A DNA stretch of 64,000 nt from Gammaproteobacteria bacterium. GTDB lineage: Bacteria > Pseudomonadota > Gammaproteobacteria > Eutrophobiales > Eutrophobiaceae. Below the pieces are notes generated by a model. It worked only from the letters and a program-made list of their open reading frames with translations. It was not told the origin of the DNA and made no database searches. Position numbers and translations under genes: made by a program. Where the stretch lies: assembly GCA_026710545.1 (NCBI GenBank), contig JAPOQU010000102.1, forward strand, positions 1 to 64,000, given 5' to 3'. This document shows positions 56,226-64,000 of the stretch, one piece after another (position 1 is the stretch's first letter; the number at the start of each line of letters is the position of its first letter).

Positions 56226-56891
56226 GCCCCGTTCCGCCATGGAAGTTACCATTTTGTCTCCCACCACCAGGTGGTCCAGCACGCGCACGTCCAGCAGGGC
56301 CAATGCCTGGGTCAGTTTCAGGGTGATCTGCCGGTCGGCCTGGCTGGGTTCGGCAATCCCCGAAGGGTGGTTATGGGCAAATATTATCGCCGCGGCGTTC
56401 AATTCCAGGCAGCGCTTGACCACCTCGCGCGGATAGACGCTGGCGCCGTCGATGGTCCCGGTAAACAGGATTTCACTGTTGATGATGCGGTGCCGGTTGT
56501 CCAGGAACAGGCAGGCGAACACCTCGTGCGGGAAGCGGCACAGCCAGGCCTTGACGTAGTTCTTGGTCTTGTCCGGGTTGCTCAATACAGGCCTGGCCCG
56601 CACCTCCGCCTCCAGGAAGCGCCGGCCCAGCTCCAGGGCGGCCTGTAATAATACCCATTTGGCTTCACCCAGCCCCTTGGTATTCAGCAGGGTCTTGCGG
56701 TCCTGTTCCAGCAGCGGCCGCAGCCCCTGGGCCCTGGTGAGCATGTTCCTGGCCATGTCCACGGCGCTGTGGCCGTTGTAGCCGGAACCCAGGAAGATGG
56801 CGATCAGTTCCGCATCGGACAGGCTGTGCGGCCCGTTGTGCATCAGTTTGAAGCGGGGTTGTTCGGCCTGCGGCCAGTGGCGTATTGCCAT
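56217..56891 (-). CDS. radC: RadC family JAB/MPN protein
   Basis: The 224-residue product has the JAMM metal motif HNHPSGIAEPSQAD with a helix-hairpin-helix region near the N-terminus (NTKGLGEAKW). The name reflects an old repair assignment; the true role is unsettled. radC upstream of rpmB and divergent from coaBC is the standard gammaproteobacterial order. Confidence 0.96.
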   Translation of the reverse strand: MAIRHWPQAEQPRFKLMHNGPHSLSDAELIAIFLGSGYNGHSAVDMARNMLTRAQGLRPLLEQDRKTLLNTKGLGEAKWVLLQAALELGRRFLEAEVRARPVLSNPDKTKNYVKAWLCRFPHEVFACLFLDNRHRIINSEILFTGTIDGASVYPREVVKRCLELNAAAIIFAHNHPSGIAEPSQADRQITLKLTQALALLDVRVLDHLVVGDKMVTSMAERGLM

Positions 56892-57000
56892 GGTGAACCT
56901 CCTTGTTCGCGGTTTCGGGATGTGTTGTCAGTTGAGTATACAGGTGGCAGCGCCCGGACGCAAACATGCATTCACAGCGGATATCGGCTAAACTGACGCC

Positions 57001-58242
57001 ATGAAATCGCTTGCCAATCAACGAATTCTGCTGGGGATTACCGGGGGTATAGCCGCTTACAAGAGTGCGGAACTGACCCGGCGGCTGCGCGATCAAGGCG
57101 CTGAGGTGCGGGTGGTCATGACCCCGGCAGCCACCGAATTCATTACGCCGCTGACGCTGCAGGCGCTGTCGGGCAATCCTGTTCATACCGATTTGCTGGA
57201 CCACGCGGCGGAAGCCGCCATGGGGCACATCGAACTGGCCCGCTGGGCCGATACCGTCGTTGTTGCGCCGGCCACGGCGAACTTTATCGCACGCCTCAGC
57301 AACGGCATGGCTGACGACCTGTTATCAGCCCTGTGCCTGGCGACGGCCGCGCCGTTGCTCGTTGCCCCGGCAATGAACCAGCAGATGTGGCAGAATCCGG
57401 CCACGCAGGAGAACGTCGCCCGTTTGCAGGCCCGGGGGATTACCCTGCTTGGCCCCGCCAGCGGTGACCAGGCGTGCGGCGAGACGGGACCGGGGCGCCT
57501 GCTTGAACCCGATGAGATCGTCCCTGCGATCATCGCCGCCGGCAGGACCAGCCGGCTTGCCGGCGTCAAGGTGATGGTCAGCGCCGGGCCGACCCGCGAG
57601 TTTATCGACCCGGTGCGTTATCTCAGCAATCGCAGTTCCGGCCGCATGGGTTACGCCGTTGCCCGGGCTGCCGAGCAGTCCGGCGCGTCCGTCACCCTGG
57701 TCTCGGGGCCTGTCACCCTGGCGCCGCCTGCACGGGTCCGGGTCGTTGAGGTGGTCAGCGCCGCGCAGATGCATGACTCGGTTCTGGCAGAGGCCAGGTC
57801 CTGCGATATTTTTATCTCGGCGGCAGCGGTGGCGGATTACCGGAGCCGCGAGAAGGCGCCGCAGAAGATGAAGAAACGGGACGCGGGCATCTCGCTGAGC
57901 CTGGAGAAAACGCCGGATATCCTGGCCGAAGTCGCGGCGCTGGCTAATCCTCCCTTTACCGTAGGATTTGCCGCGGAAACGGAAAATCTTGCACGCAATG
58001 CGAAACAGAAACTGGCGAAAAAAAACCTGGACATGGTAGCGGCAAACCGGGTCGGTGACGGACTTGGCTTTGACAGCGACCGGAATGCCCTGGAGGTCTA
58101 CTGGCGGGACGGGTCACAGTCGCTGGGGACCGCATCGAAGGAGTTACTGGCCCGGCAACTGCTGGAAATAATCGTTGCCCGCTATCGGGAACAAACTTCG
58201 GAGCAATCGCACAAGCCCGCCGTAACTGAAGTGTCAGACTGA
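57001..58242 (+). CDS. coaBC: Bifunctional CoaBC (Dfp), pantothenate metabolism
   Basis: The 413-residue product joins 4'-phosphopantothenoylcysteine decarboxylase (N-terminal, FMN: GITGGIAAYKS, active His in GHIELARWAD, Cys in QACGETGPGRL) to phosphopantothenoylcysteine synthetase (C-terminal, from about 190; SAGPTREFIDPVRYLSNRSSG). In many gammaproteobacteria dut follows; here it is absent and the phosphomutase gene follows after 4 nt. Confidence 0.97.
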   Translation: MKSLANQRILLGITGGIAAYKSAELTRRLRDQGAEVRVVMTPAATEFITPLTLQALSGNPVHTDLLDHAAEAAMGHIELARWADTVVVAPATANFIARLSNGMADDLLSALCLATAAPLLVAPAMNQQMWQNPATQENVARLQARGITLLGPASGDQACGETGPGRLLEPDEIVPAIIAAGRTSRLAGVKVMVSAGPTREFIDPVRYLSNRSSGRMGYAVARAAEQSGASVTLVSGPVTLAPPARVRVVEVVSAAQMHDSVLAEARSCDIFISAAAVADYRSREKAPQKMKKRDAGISLSLEKTPDILAEVAALANPPFTVGFAAETENLARNAKQKLAKKNLDMVAANRVGDGLGFDSDRNALEVYWRDGSQSLGTASKELLARQLLEIIVARYREQTSEQSHKPAVTEVSD

Positions 58243-58246
58243 CCCG

Positions 58247-59641
58247 GTGATCCATTCCGCAGTACCCGCTTCCATCTTTCGCGCCTACGACATTCGGGGG
58301 GTAGTGGGCGAGACGTTGACTGCCGGCATCGCCCGTTACATCGGGCTTGGCATCGGCGCGGAGGCCGGGGCCAGGGGTGAACAGGCGATCATCGTCGGGC
58401 GTGACGGCAGGCACTCCAGCCCGGAACTGGCCGGCGCCCTGGTTGCGGGCCTGCGCGAGAGCGGGCGGGACGTGGTGGATATCGGCATGGTGCCGACGCC
58501 GTTACTGTATTTTGCCACGCACTGGCTGCCGGCGACCAGCGGGGTGATGGTGACCGGCAGCCATAACGGCCCTGAATATAACGGCATGAAACTGATCATG
58601 GCCGGCAAAATCCTGTTCGGGGACGCACTGCAGACCCTTTACCGGCGCATTGTTGCAGGGGAATTCAGCGCCGGGCAGGGCAACCTGTCAAGCGCGGACG
58701 TCCGGGCGGACTATATCGAGCGCATTTGTGACGATGTCGTCCCTGCAACAGGGGGTACGGCATTGAAAGTCATAGTGGACTGCGGCAACGGCGTAGCGGG
58801 CATCGTGGCCCCGCGCTTGTTGCGCGCGCTGGGCCACCAGGTAGTGGAAATGTATTGCGAGGTGGACGGGGCGTTTCCCAACCACCACCCCGACCCCAGT
58901 CAACCGGAAAACCTGGACGCGCTGGTCGCACAGGTAAGGGAACAGCAGGCCGACATAGGACTTGCCTTTGACGGCGATGGGGACCGGCTTGGCGTGGTAG
59001 ACAGCGGCGGGCACATTATCTGGCCGGACCGCCAGTTGATGGTGCTGGCAAGGGACGTACTGTCGCGCAACAAGGGCGCCAGCATCATCTATGACGTGAA
59101 GTGTTCGCGCCACCTGGAAACCGTGATCAGGGACAGCGGCGGCGTACCGCTGATGTGGAAAACAGGTCATTCCCTGATCAAGAGCAAAATGGAGGAAATG
59201 CAGGCGCCACTCGCCGGCGAGTTGAGCGGCCACATCTTCTTCAAGGAGCGCTGGTATGGGTTTGACGATGCGATTTATGCCGGCGCCCGCCTGCTGGAGA
59301 TCGTGGTCCGCCGCGGGATGGGTTCGCAGGACTTGTTCGCGGAAATGCCGGAGGGGGTTTCGACACCTGAATTGCGGGTCAGGCTGCCGGAGGATTCGCA
59401 CCGGGCCTATATGAAGAAACTCAAGGCCAACGCCGTTTTCCCCGGCGCGCAGGTGATCGATACCGATGGCGTGAGGGTTGAGTTCCAGGATGGCTGGGGC
59501 CTGGTGCGGGCCTCCAATACTTCGCCCGTGCTCACCCTGCGCTTTGAAGCGGATAACCAGGGCGCACTGGAACGGGTGCAGGAGCGGTTTCGCCGCTTGT
59601 TGCAGGCGACGGCGGACACGCCCTTGCAGCTGCCTTTTTGA
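58247..59641 (+). CDS. Phosphomannomutase/phosphoglucomutase (AlgC-like)
   Basis: The 464-residue product has the phosphoserine motif VTGSHN (S105), the metal loop DGDGDR and the sugar-binding ELSGH. It interconverts hexose 1- and 6-phosphates for LPS and exopolysaccharide synthesis. Length and the N-terminal FRAYDIRGVVGETL match AlgC. GTG start. Confidence 0.94.
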   Translation: MIHSAVPASIFRAYDIRGVVGETLTAGIARYIGLGIGAEAGARGEQAIIVGRDGRHSSPELAGALVAGLRESGRDVVDIGMVPTPLLYFATHWLPATSGVMVTGSHNGPEYNGMKLIMAGKILFGDALQTLYRRIVAGEFSAGQGNLSSADVRADYIERICDDVVPATGGTALKVIVDCGNGVAGIVAPRLLRALGHQVVEMYCEVDGAFPNHHPDPSQPENLDALVAQVREQQADIGLAFDGDGDRLGVVDSGGHIIWPDRQLMVLARDVLSRNKGASIIYDVKCSRHLETVIRDSGGVPLMWKTGHSLIKSKMEEMQAPLAGELSGHIFFKERWYGFDDAIYAGARLLEIVVRRGMGSQDLFAEMPEGVSTPELRVRLPEDSHRAYMKKLKANAVFPGAQVIDTDGVRVEFQDGWGLVRASNTSPVLTLRFEADNQGALERVQERFRRLLQATADTPLQLPF

Positions 59642-59742
59642 TGGATTAAACGTACAGTATTGCCCGTAAAAAGGCGTTACAGCACGTTTCAAAAAACCCC
59701 GTCCCGGCTACCGGCACCTGACTGCCCGGCGCTCGAATCCGG

Positions 59743-60429
59743 TTACGACCGGGGAACACCGGTCTGGTTATTGCGCCGGCGCCGGATTCCCTGTTCCTTT
59801 CTGTAGTTGAGGATATCCTCCAGCGGCGCTGAATAGGCCGGGTCGTCCCGCAGGAATTCGACCAGGTCGTCCAGGGTGATGATGGGGACGACCGGAATGC
59901 CGTAGCGCTGCGCTATCTCGTCAATGGCGGATATTTCCGCATCATCCCGGCCGCGTTCCTGCCGGTCCAGGGCGATCACCACGGCCGCAGCCCGGGCGCC
60001 GTTACGTCGGATCAGGTCCATGGAAAGATGGACCGAGGTGCCGGCCGTGATAACATCGTCGATAATCAGCACCGAGCCATGCAGGGGCGCACCGGCAACC
60101 GTGCCGCCTTCGCCGTGGTCTTTTTCCTCCTTGCGGTTGAAGCAGTAGGGCAGTGAACGGCCGCGTTCGCCGGAGTAGGCGATGGCAACCGCGGCCACCA
60201 GCGGGATGCCTTTATAGGCCGGCCCGAACAACATGTCGAACTGCAGGCCCGCATGTTCGATGGCCTGCATATAGAATGTCCCCAGTTGCCTGAGACTGCT
60301 GCCGTCGTTGAACAGGCCGCTGTTGAAAAAATACGGGCTGATGCGGCCCGATTTCAGCGTAAAGCGGCCGAATTGCAGCACCTCGTTGCGGATGGCGAAG
60401 TCGATAAATTCGGCTTGATAGTCTCTCAC
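59743..60429 (-). CDS. pyrE: Orotate phosphoribosyltransferase PyrE
   Basis: The 228-residue product has the PRPP loop VLIIDDVITAGTS and GPAYKGIPL, converting orotate to OMP. The GTG start at 60429 overlaps the stop of the upstream glutathione transferase gene (GTGA), so its translation may depend on that gene. The Pseudomonas neighbour of pyrE, an ExoIII-fold gene, is also close by, divergent. Confidence 0.96.
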   Translation of the reverse strand: MRDYQAEFIDFAIRNEVLQFGRFTLKSGRISPYFFNSGLFNDGSSLRQLGTFYMQAIEHAGLQFDMLFGPAYKGIPLVAAVAIAYSGERGRSLPYCFNRKEEKDHGEGGTVAGAPLHGSVLIIDDVITAGTSVHLSMDLIRRNGARAAAVVIALDRQERGRDDAEISAIDEIAQRYGIPVVPIITLDDLVEFLRDDPAYSAPLEDILNYRKEQGIRRRRNNQTGVPRS

Positions 60430-61274
60430 GATACACTGTGCGCGGCCACGCGCGGCCGGGAGGGCGCAGGTCCGCCTCTTTGCAAGCGGGATTTAACCCG
60501 CAGCATCAGGCAGACAAGCGGGGCATACCAGGGTTGTAGTCTGGCAACACCGCCGTTGAACGACGGCCGCTGCACGATGCGATCCCCCCACCGGCGGATG
60601 TTGGGATATTCCCGAAAGTCCACCGCGCCGACGCGGCGGTTCATGAAATACGTGACGAACCAGGCGATGTCCGCGTAACTGAACTCATCGCCGACCAGCC
60701 ATTTATGCCGGGTGAGTTCCTTTTCTATGTCGTCGTAGAAGGCAAACAGGTTGCGCTCGGCTTCCAGCACCCTGGATTGATCGAACCCCGAGAGAGATTG
60801 CTGGTGAAAGTCAATCAGTTCCTGGTCTTTCTGCTTCCTGGTGTAGCCGTCCATCATTCCGGGTTTCTTCGAAGCGCCCAGCACCGTGGAGTACATGAAG
60901 GTCTTGACCACGCGCAGATGGTTTTCCGTCGCGGCATCCATCCAGTTGTCCGCCTCCCGGCGTTGTTCCGGATCAGACGGATAGAGCGGCGGGTTCGGAA
61001 ACTGCTCCTCGATGTAACGCAGGATGTCTATCGATTCGGTGACGACCACGCCGTCGTGCACCAGCGCCGGCACCAGTCCCTTGGGGTTGATCCTGAAATA
61101 TTCGTCCGCGGTGTTTTCCTGGGTAAACAGGTTTATTGCGTGGGGTGTCCAGTCCTGCCCTTTTTCTTCCAGCGCAAGGGTCACGCGCTGGGCGCAATTC
61201 GACAGGAAGTAATGGTACACATGGATACCTTTCATGGACTTGATGTCAGGGTCGGCATTCTCGTAGACAGGCAT
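60426..61274 (-). CDS. Glutathione S-transferase family protein
   Basis: The 282-residue product has a thioredoxin-fold N-terminal domain (YHYFLSNCAQRVTLALEEKG, then NPKGLVPALVHDGVVVTESIDILRYIE with the cis-Pro and the glutathione-binding ES pair) and a long helical C-terminal domain with an R/G-rich tail. The strong AAAGGAGG site 9 nt before ATG 61274 fixes the start. Substrate unknown. A GST gene coupled to pyrE is unusual. Confidence 0.88.
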   Translation of the reverse strand: MPVYENADPDIKSMKGIHVYHYFLSNCAQRVTLALEEKGQDWTPHAINLFTQENTADEYFRINPKGLVPALVHDGVVVTESIDILRYIEEQFPNPPLYPSDPEQRREADNWMDAATENHLRVVKTFMYSTVLGASKKPGMMDGYTRKQKDQELIDFHQQSLSGFDQSRVLEAERNLFAFYDDIEKELTRHKWLVGDEFSYADIAWFVTYFMNRRVGAVDFREYPNIRRWGDRIVQRPSFNGGVARLQPWYAPLVCLMLRVKSRLQRGGPAPSRPRVAAHSVS

Positions 61275-61342
61275 GGTCTGTCCTCCTTTCAAGCGTGATG
61301 AACCGATTGATTTTTCAGATATTCCGGTCAGTATACCTCAGC

Positions 61343-62110
61343 ATGAAGATTATCACATTAAACGCCAACGGGATCCGTTCGGCAGGCAGAAAGGGCTTTT
61401 TCGACTGGATGCTGAAACAGGATGCAGACGTGGTCTGTCTGCAGGAAATAAAGGCGCAGACCGGACAACTGGACGCCATGACGCTGCAACCGGATGGGTA
61501 TTGCGGGTATTTCAACAGCGCCGAGAAAAAAGGCTACAGCGGCGTTGCCCTGTACTCTCGCCGGCAACCGGATAAGGTAAGTAATCGGCTCGGCTGGGAC
61601 ATTGCGGACCGGGAGGGGCGCTTTCTCCAGGCGGATTACCAGGGCCTCAGCGTCGTGTCCCTGTACCTGCCGTCCGGCACTTCCGGTGACGAACGCCAGG
61701 CGGTGAAGTACGATTTCATGGCGCGCTTCGAGCAGGTGCTGGCTGCAATGCGCCGCAAGCGGCGCGAATTCATACTCTGCGGCGACTGGAACATCGCCCA
61801 CAAGGAAATCGATTTGAGGAACTGGCGCAGCAACCGGAAAAATTCAGGCTTCCTGCCCGATGAGCGGGCCTGGATGGACAAGGTGTTCGGCGAACTCGGG
61901 ATGGTCGATGCCTTCCGCGTGGTGAACCAGGAGGCTGAGCAATATACCTGGTGGTCAAACCGCGGCCAGTCCTGGGCAAAAAACGTGGGATGGCGTATTG
62001 ATTACCAGGTGGTGACCCCCGGCCTGGCGGACCGGATAAAGGCCGTTTCCATTTACAAGGATGAGCGCTTCTCGGATCATGCCCCGCTGACCGTCGAATA
62101 CGAAATATAG
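61343..62110 (+). CDS. xthA: Exodeoxyribonuclease III (AP endonuclease)
   Basis: The 255-residue product has the complete active site: N7 in TLNANG, E35 in LQEIKA, the D and N in GDWNIAH, and the D and H in SDHAPL. It incises abasic sites and degrades 3' ends. Because it lies next to pyrE, it occupies the place of the Pseudomonas Crc gene, but Crc lacks these residues, so this is the true nuclease. I start at ATG 61343; the frame is open 16 codons upstream. Confidence 0.94.
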   Translation: MKIITLNANGIRSAGRKGFFDWMLKQDADVVCLQEIKAQTGQLDAMTLQPDGYCGYFNSAEKKGYSGVALYSRRQPDKVSNRLGWDIADREGRFLQADYQGLSVVSLYLPSGTSGDERQAVKYDFMARFEQVLAAMRRKRREFILCGDWNIAHKEIDLRNWRSNRKNSGFLPDERAWMDKVFGELGMVDAFRVVNQEAEQYTWWSNRGQSWAKNVGWRIDYQVVTPGLADRIKAVSIYKDERFSDHAPLTVEYEI

Positions 62111-62125
62111 CGCACGCAGTGCGCT
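62109..62125. terminator. Hairpin between convergent xthA and the DUF4426 gene
   Basis: AGCGCAC (62109-62115), loop GCA, GTGCGCT (62119-62125), beginning in the xthA stop codon. No T tract, so only a weak terminator candidate. Confidence 0.4.
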
Positions 62126-62147
62126 GACGCCGGCTGTACCCGGCAGG

Positions 62148-62591
62148 CTAGTCGGTAAAAAACTGCTGCTGAAACGAGAAGCTTAATGCCACGGACTCGC
62201 CTTCCGGGGTGATGCTCAGGTTAAAGTCCAGGGTTTCCTCGTTGTTGACGGCTGTCTCGGCGATGTAATAAATCGCCCCGTTTCCCTGCAACTCCCGGGT
62301 GGTCAGGTTTTTCAACTGCCGGCTCAGGTTGGTCGCGGTGGCCTCAACCTGTGCCTTGACCGGCTGACCCGTCGTTTCCATGACTTTCTTGAGTACGGAA
62401 ATATTGAGGATGGCCCGGTTTTTACTGCGGCGGATCTTGTATTGACGGGCAACTTCCGTAGACAGCATGTCGGTAGTGAATGCTGCGTAATGGATAGTGT
62501 AGTCACCAAAGGTTTTTGACTGCTCGGCGTTGACGGTCAGTCCGGCAGTCATTAACAACAGTGCAAACAGGGCGGTGATTATGCGGGGCAT
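62148..62591 (-). CDS. DUF4426 family exported protein
   Basis: The 147-residue product has a signal peptide (to about AEQ at 23) and a compact beta-rich domain (FGDYTIHYAAFTTDMLSTEVARQY; SLSFSFQQQFFTD-like end). DUF4426 genes lie beside yggT and proC in many gammaproteobacteria. Function unknown. Confidence 0.85.
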   Translation of the reverse strand: MPRIITALFALLLMTAGLTVNAEQSKTFGDYTIHYAAFTTDMLSTEVARQYKIRRSKNRAILNISVLKKVMETTGQPVKAQVEATATNLSRQLKNLTTRELQGNGAIYYIAETAVNNEETLDFNLSITPEGESVALSFSFQQQFFTD

Positions 62592-62664
62592 CAGTTACTC
62601 CTTTTTGCTGGAGCAGTTAGAATACTATACCCGTTGCGAGACTGGCAACCGGGAAGTTCAGGGC

Positions 62665-63246
62665 TCAGACTGCCAGTGCCCGTCCCAGGTCGGCCAGGGG
62701 CCGGACCAGCAGCATCAGGGACAATTGCAGAACGACAAATACCAGGATGGGCGAGAAATCAATACCGTGGGTCGCAGGCAATATGCTGCGCGCCGGTCTC
62801 AGCAAGGGTTCGGACAGTTGATAGAGGATAACGGTGATCGGGTTGTACGTACCCGGGTTGATCCAGCTGAGTATGATCTGCACAAAGATGACGAACATGA
62901 AGATATAGATGATCAGCTTCAGCAATGCGGCGCTGCTTAGCAGCAGCAGGCCGGCAAAGGCGAAAGAAGCGCCATAGCTGAGCAGGCTGCTGAGGGACAG
63001 TTCGATGGCCTGCAGGGCCAGCATCAGGACGATGCACGACCAATCGACCCCGGCAAAGCCCGGGATGAAGCGGCGCAACAGGCGCAGCGGCGGGCCGGTG
63101 GCCGATAACAGGAACTGTGAAACTGGGTTGCGGGAATCGGCCCGGACCAGTTGCAGCAGGAAACGCAGGACCACCAGCAGGATGTAGATGGAAAAAATCG
63201 TGTTGACCAGGAACAGCAGTGCATCGGTCAGGTAGGAGCCGCCCAT
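62665..63246 (-). CDS. yggT: YggT family membrane protein
   Basis: The 193-residue product has two YggT repeats, each a pair of hydrophobic helices ending in (R/P)-rich turns: LLLVVLRFLLQLVRADSRNPVSQFL-type and VIFVQIILSWINPGTYNPI. The family is membrane-embedded and has been linked to cell division or membrane organisation without a defined activity. It lies 3 nt after proC, its usual partner. Confidence 0.93.
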   Translation of the reverse strand: MGGSYLTDALLFLVNTIFSIYILLVVLRFLLQLVRADSRNPVSQFLLSATGPPLRLLRRFIPGFAGVDWSCIVLMLALQAIELSLSSLLSYGASFAFAGLLLLSSAALLKLIIYIFMFVIFVQIILSWINPGTYNPITVILYQLSEPLLRPARSILPATHGIDFSPILVFVVLQLSLMLLVRPLADLGRALAV

Positions 63247-63249
63247 TGC

Positions 63250-64000
63250 TCAATCCGCCTGCTTTGCCAGTTCCACCGAACGGGACCGGCAGGCCGTCAG
63301 CGCCGTGCGCAGCAACTGCTCCAGACCCCCCTCCTCGAATGCCTGCAACGCTTTCTCGGTAGTGCCGCCCGGCGAGGTAACCCGCTGCCTCAGAGTGGCC
63401 GCGTCCTCGCCGGATTCCTTCAGCATCCTTGCCGCGCCCAGCGCGGTATCAACGCTGAGCAGGTGTGCCTGTGCCCGGGACAAGCCCATGTCGACCGCGA
63501 TCTTTTCCAGCAGCTCAACAATCAGGAAAAAATAGGCAGGGCCGCTGCCGGAGACGGCGGTTACCGTGTCCAGCAGTGATTCATCATCGAGCCAGACCAC
63601 GACACCGACTGCCTGCATGATATTTGTCGCCGCTGCGCGCCGGGATGCATCGACGTCCCCGGCGGCATAGAGGCCGGTCGCGCCGCTACGCAGCAATGCC
63701 GGCGTGTTGGGCATGGCGCGCACCACCGGGCAGGCGCCGCCGAGTGCGTTGCTGATCGCATCGGTGCGAACACCGGCCGCGATGGACAGGACCAGGGGGT
63801 TGTTGTTTTGCAGGGCATCCCTGGTTAGCGCCAGGGCGGCCATGACCGTTTGCGGTTTGACCGCGAGAACCACGACGTCCGCCGTTGGGACTGCTGCGGC
63901 AGCCTCAGCCGAGGTACGGATGCCATAGCGGGTTTCCACCCTGGTGCGTTGCTTCTCGTCAGGGTCAATAGCGTGCAGGTTGGTTGCGGGGTGGCCATTG
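63250..64000 (-). CDS. proC: Pyrroline-5-carboxylate reductase ProC, N-terminus outside the window
   Basis: The frame is open to the right edge, with about 25 N-terminal residues outside it. The visible part has VVVLAVKPQTV, RAMPNTPALLRSGATGLYA and VTAVSGSGPAYFF, then the P5CR signature SPGGTTEKAL. It performs the last step of proline synthesis with NAD(P)H. With proA at 7.6-8.9 kb, two of three proline enzymes are present. Confidence 0.96.
   Translation of the reverse strand, partial: NGHPATNLHAIDPDEKQRTRVETRYGIRTSAEAAAAVPTADVVVLAVKPQTVMAALALTRDALQNNNPLVLSIAAGVRTDAISNALGGACPVVRAMPNTPALLRSGATGLYAAGDVDASRRAAATNIMQAVGVVVWLDDESLLDTVTAVSGSGPAYFFLIVELLEKIAVDMGLSRAQAHLLSVDTALGAARMLKESGEDAATLRQRVTSPGGTTEKALQAFEEGGLEQLLRTALTACRSRSVELAKQAD

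Noticed and set aside
61343-62110. Crc catabolite-repression regulator instead of ExoIII
   Set aside because: Location beside pyrE suggested Crc, but the catalytic residues that Crc lacks (E35, the D and N of GDWN, and the D and H of SDHAPL) are all present.

Overview
The window looks like a stretch of chromosome from a gammaproteobacterium. Four things point there: the GyrB insertion of the gamma/beta type after the TOPRIM motifs, the gene orders leuS-lptE-holA, ftsY-ftsE-ftsX-rpoH, radC/rpmB-rpmG and yggT-proC, a full bioBFCD run, and an aa3/caa3-type cytochrome oxidase locus. The genus cannot be named from the sequence. By eye the backbone is roughly 58-60% GC, and the restriction island at about 46.5-55.7 kb is visibly more AT-rich.

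Layout. 0-6 kb: a partial lipoprotein and the periplasmic protease BepA (minus), then a PPi-dependent phosphofructokinase next to a proton-pumping pyrophosphatase (plus). 6-13.6 kb: a minus-strand block, comEA then leuS-lptE-holA-proA-nadD-rsfS-maf. 13.6-14.06 kb: a gene-free interval with DnaA-box-like sites, from which genes diverge on both sides. 14-18.8 kb: dnaN-recF-gyrB (plus), with no dnaA in front and two parS-type palindromes inside recF. The parS sites, the DnaA boxes and the strand switch together suggest that this is the origin region. 18.8-23.4 kb: comF (minus) and bioBFCD (plus), with a BirA-like operator in front of bioB. 23.5-32.1 kb: the cytochrome c oxidase locus, comprising a DUF2244 protein, coxB with a fused cytochrome c, coxA, a 43-residue assembly protein, cox11, coxC, a DUF2909 protein, SURF1, a thioredoxin-fold-like protein, ctaA and ctaB. 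32.2-35.7 kb: ftsYEX-rpoH (minus), with a perfect CIRCE operator on the rpoH promoter. 36-46.5 kb: an M16 protease pair, rsmD, coaD, a gamma-glutamyltransferase, mutM, a large TonB-dependent receptor and yaaA.

46.5-55.7 kb is an accessory island. It holds a plus-strand pair (a 988-residue N6-adenine methyltransferase and a translationally coupled small protein with PD-(D/E)XK-like residues) that runs head-on into a complete type I restriction system (hsdR-hsdM-hsdS, minus). The plus-strand pair is the best candidate here for a poorly described defence system. 55.7-64 kb returns to housekeeping genes: rpmG, rpmB, radC, coaBC, a phosphomannomutase/phosphoglucomutase, pyrE coupled to a glutathione S-transferase gene, exonuclease III, a DUF4426 protein, yggT and a partial proC.

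No tRNA, rRNA, CRISPR array, transposase or prophage gene was recognised. Convergent gene pairs are separated by palindromes; two are near-identical GGGGAC...GTCCCC elements.
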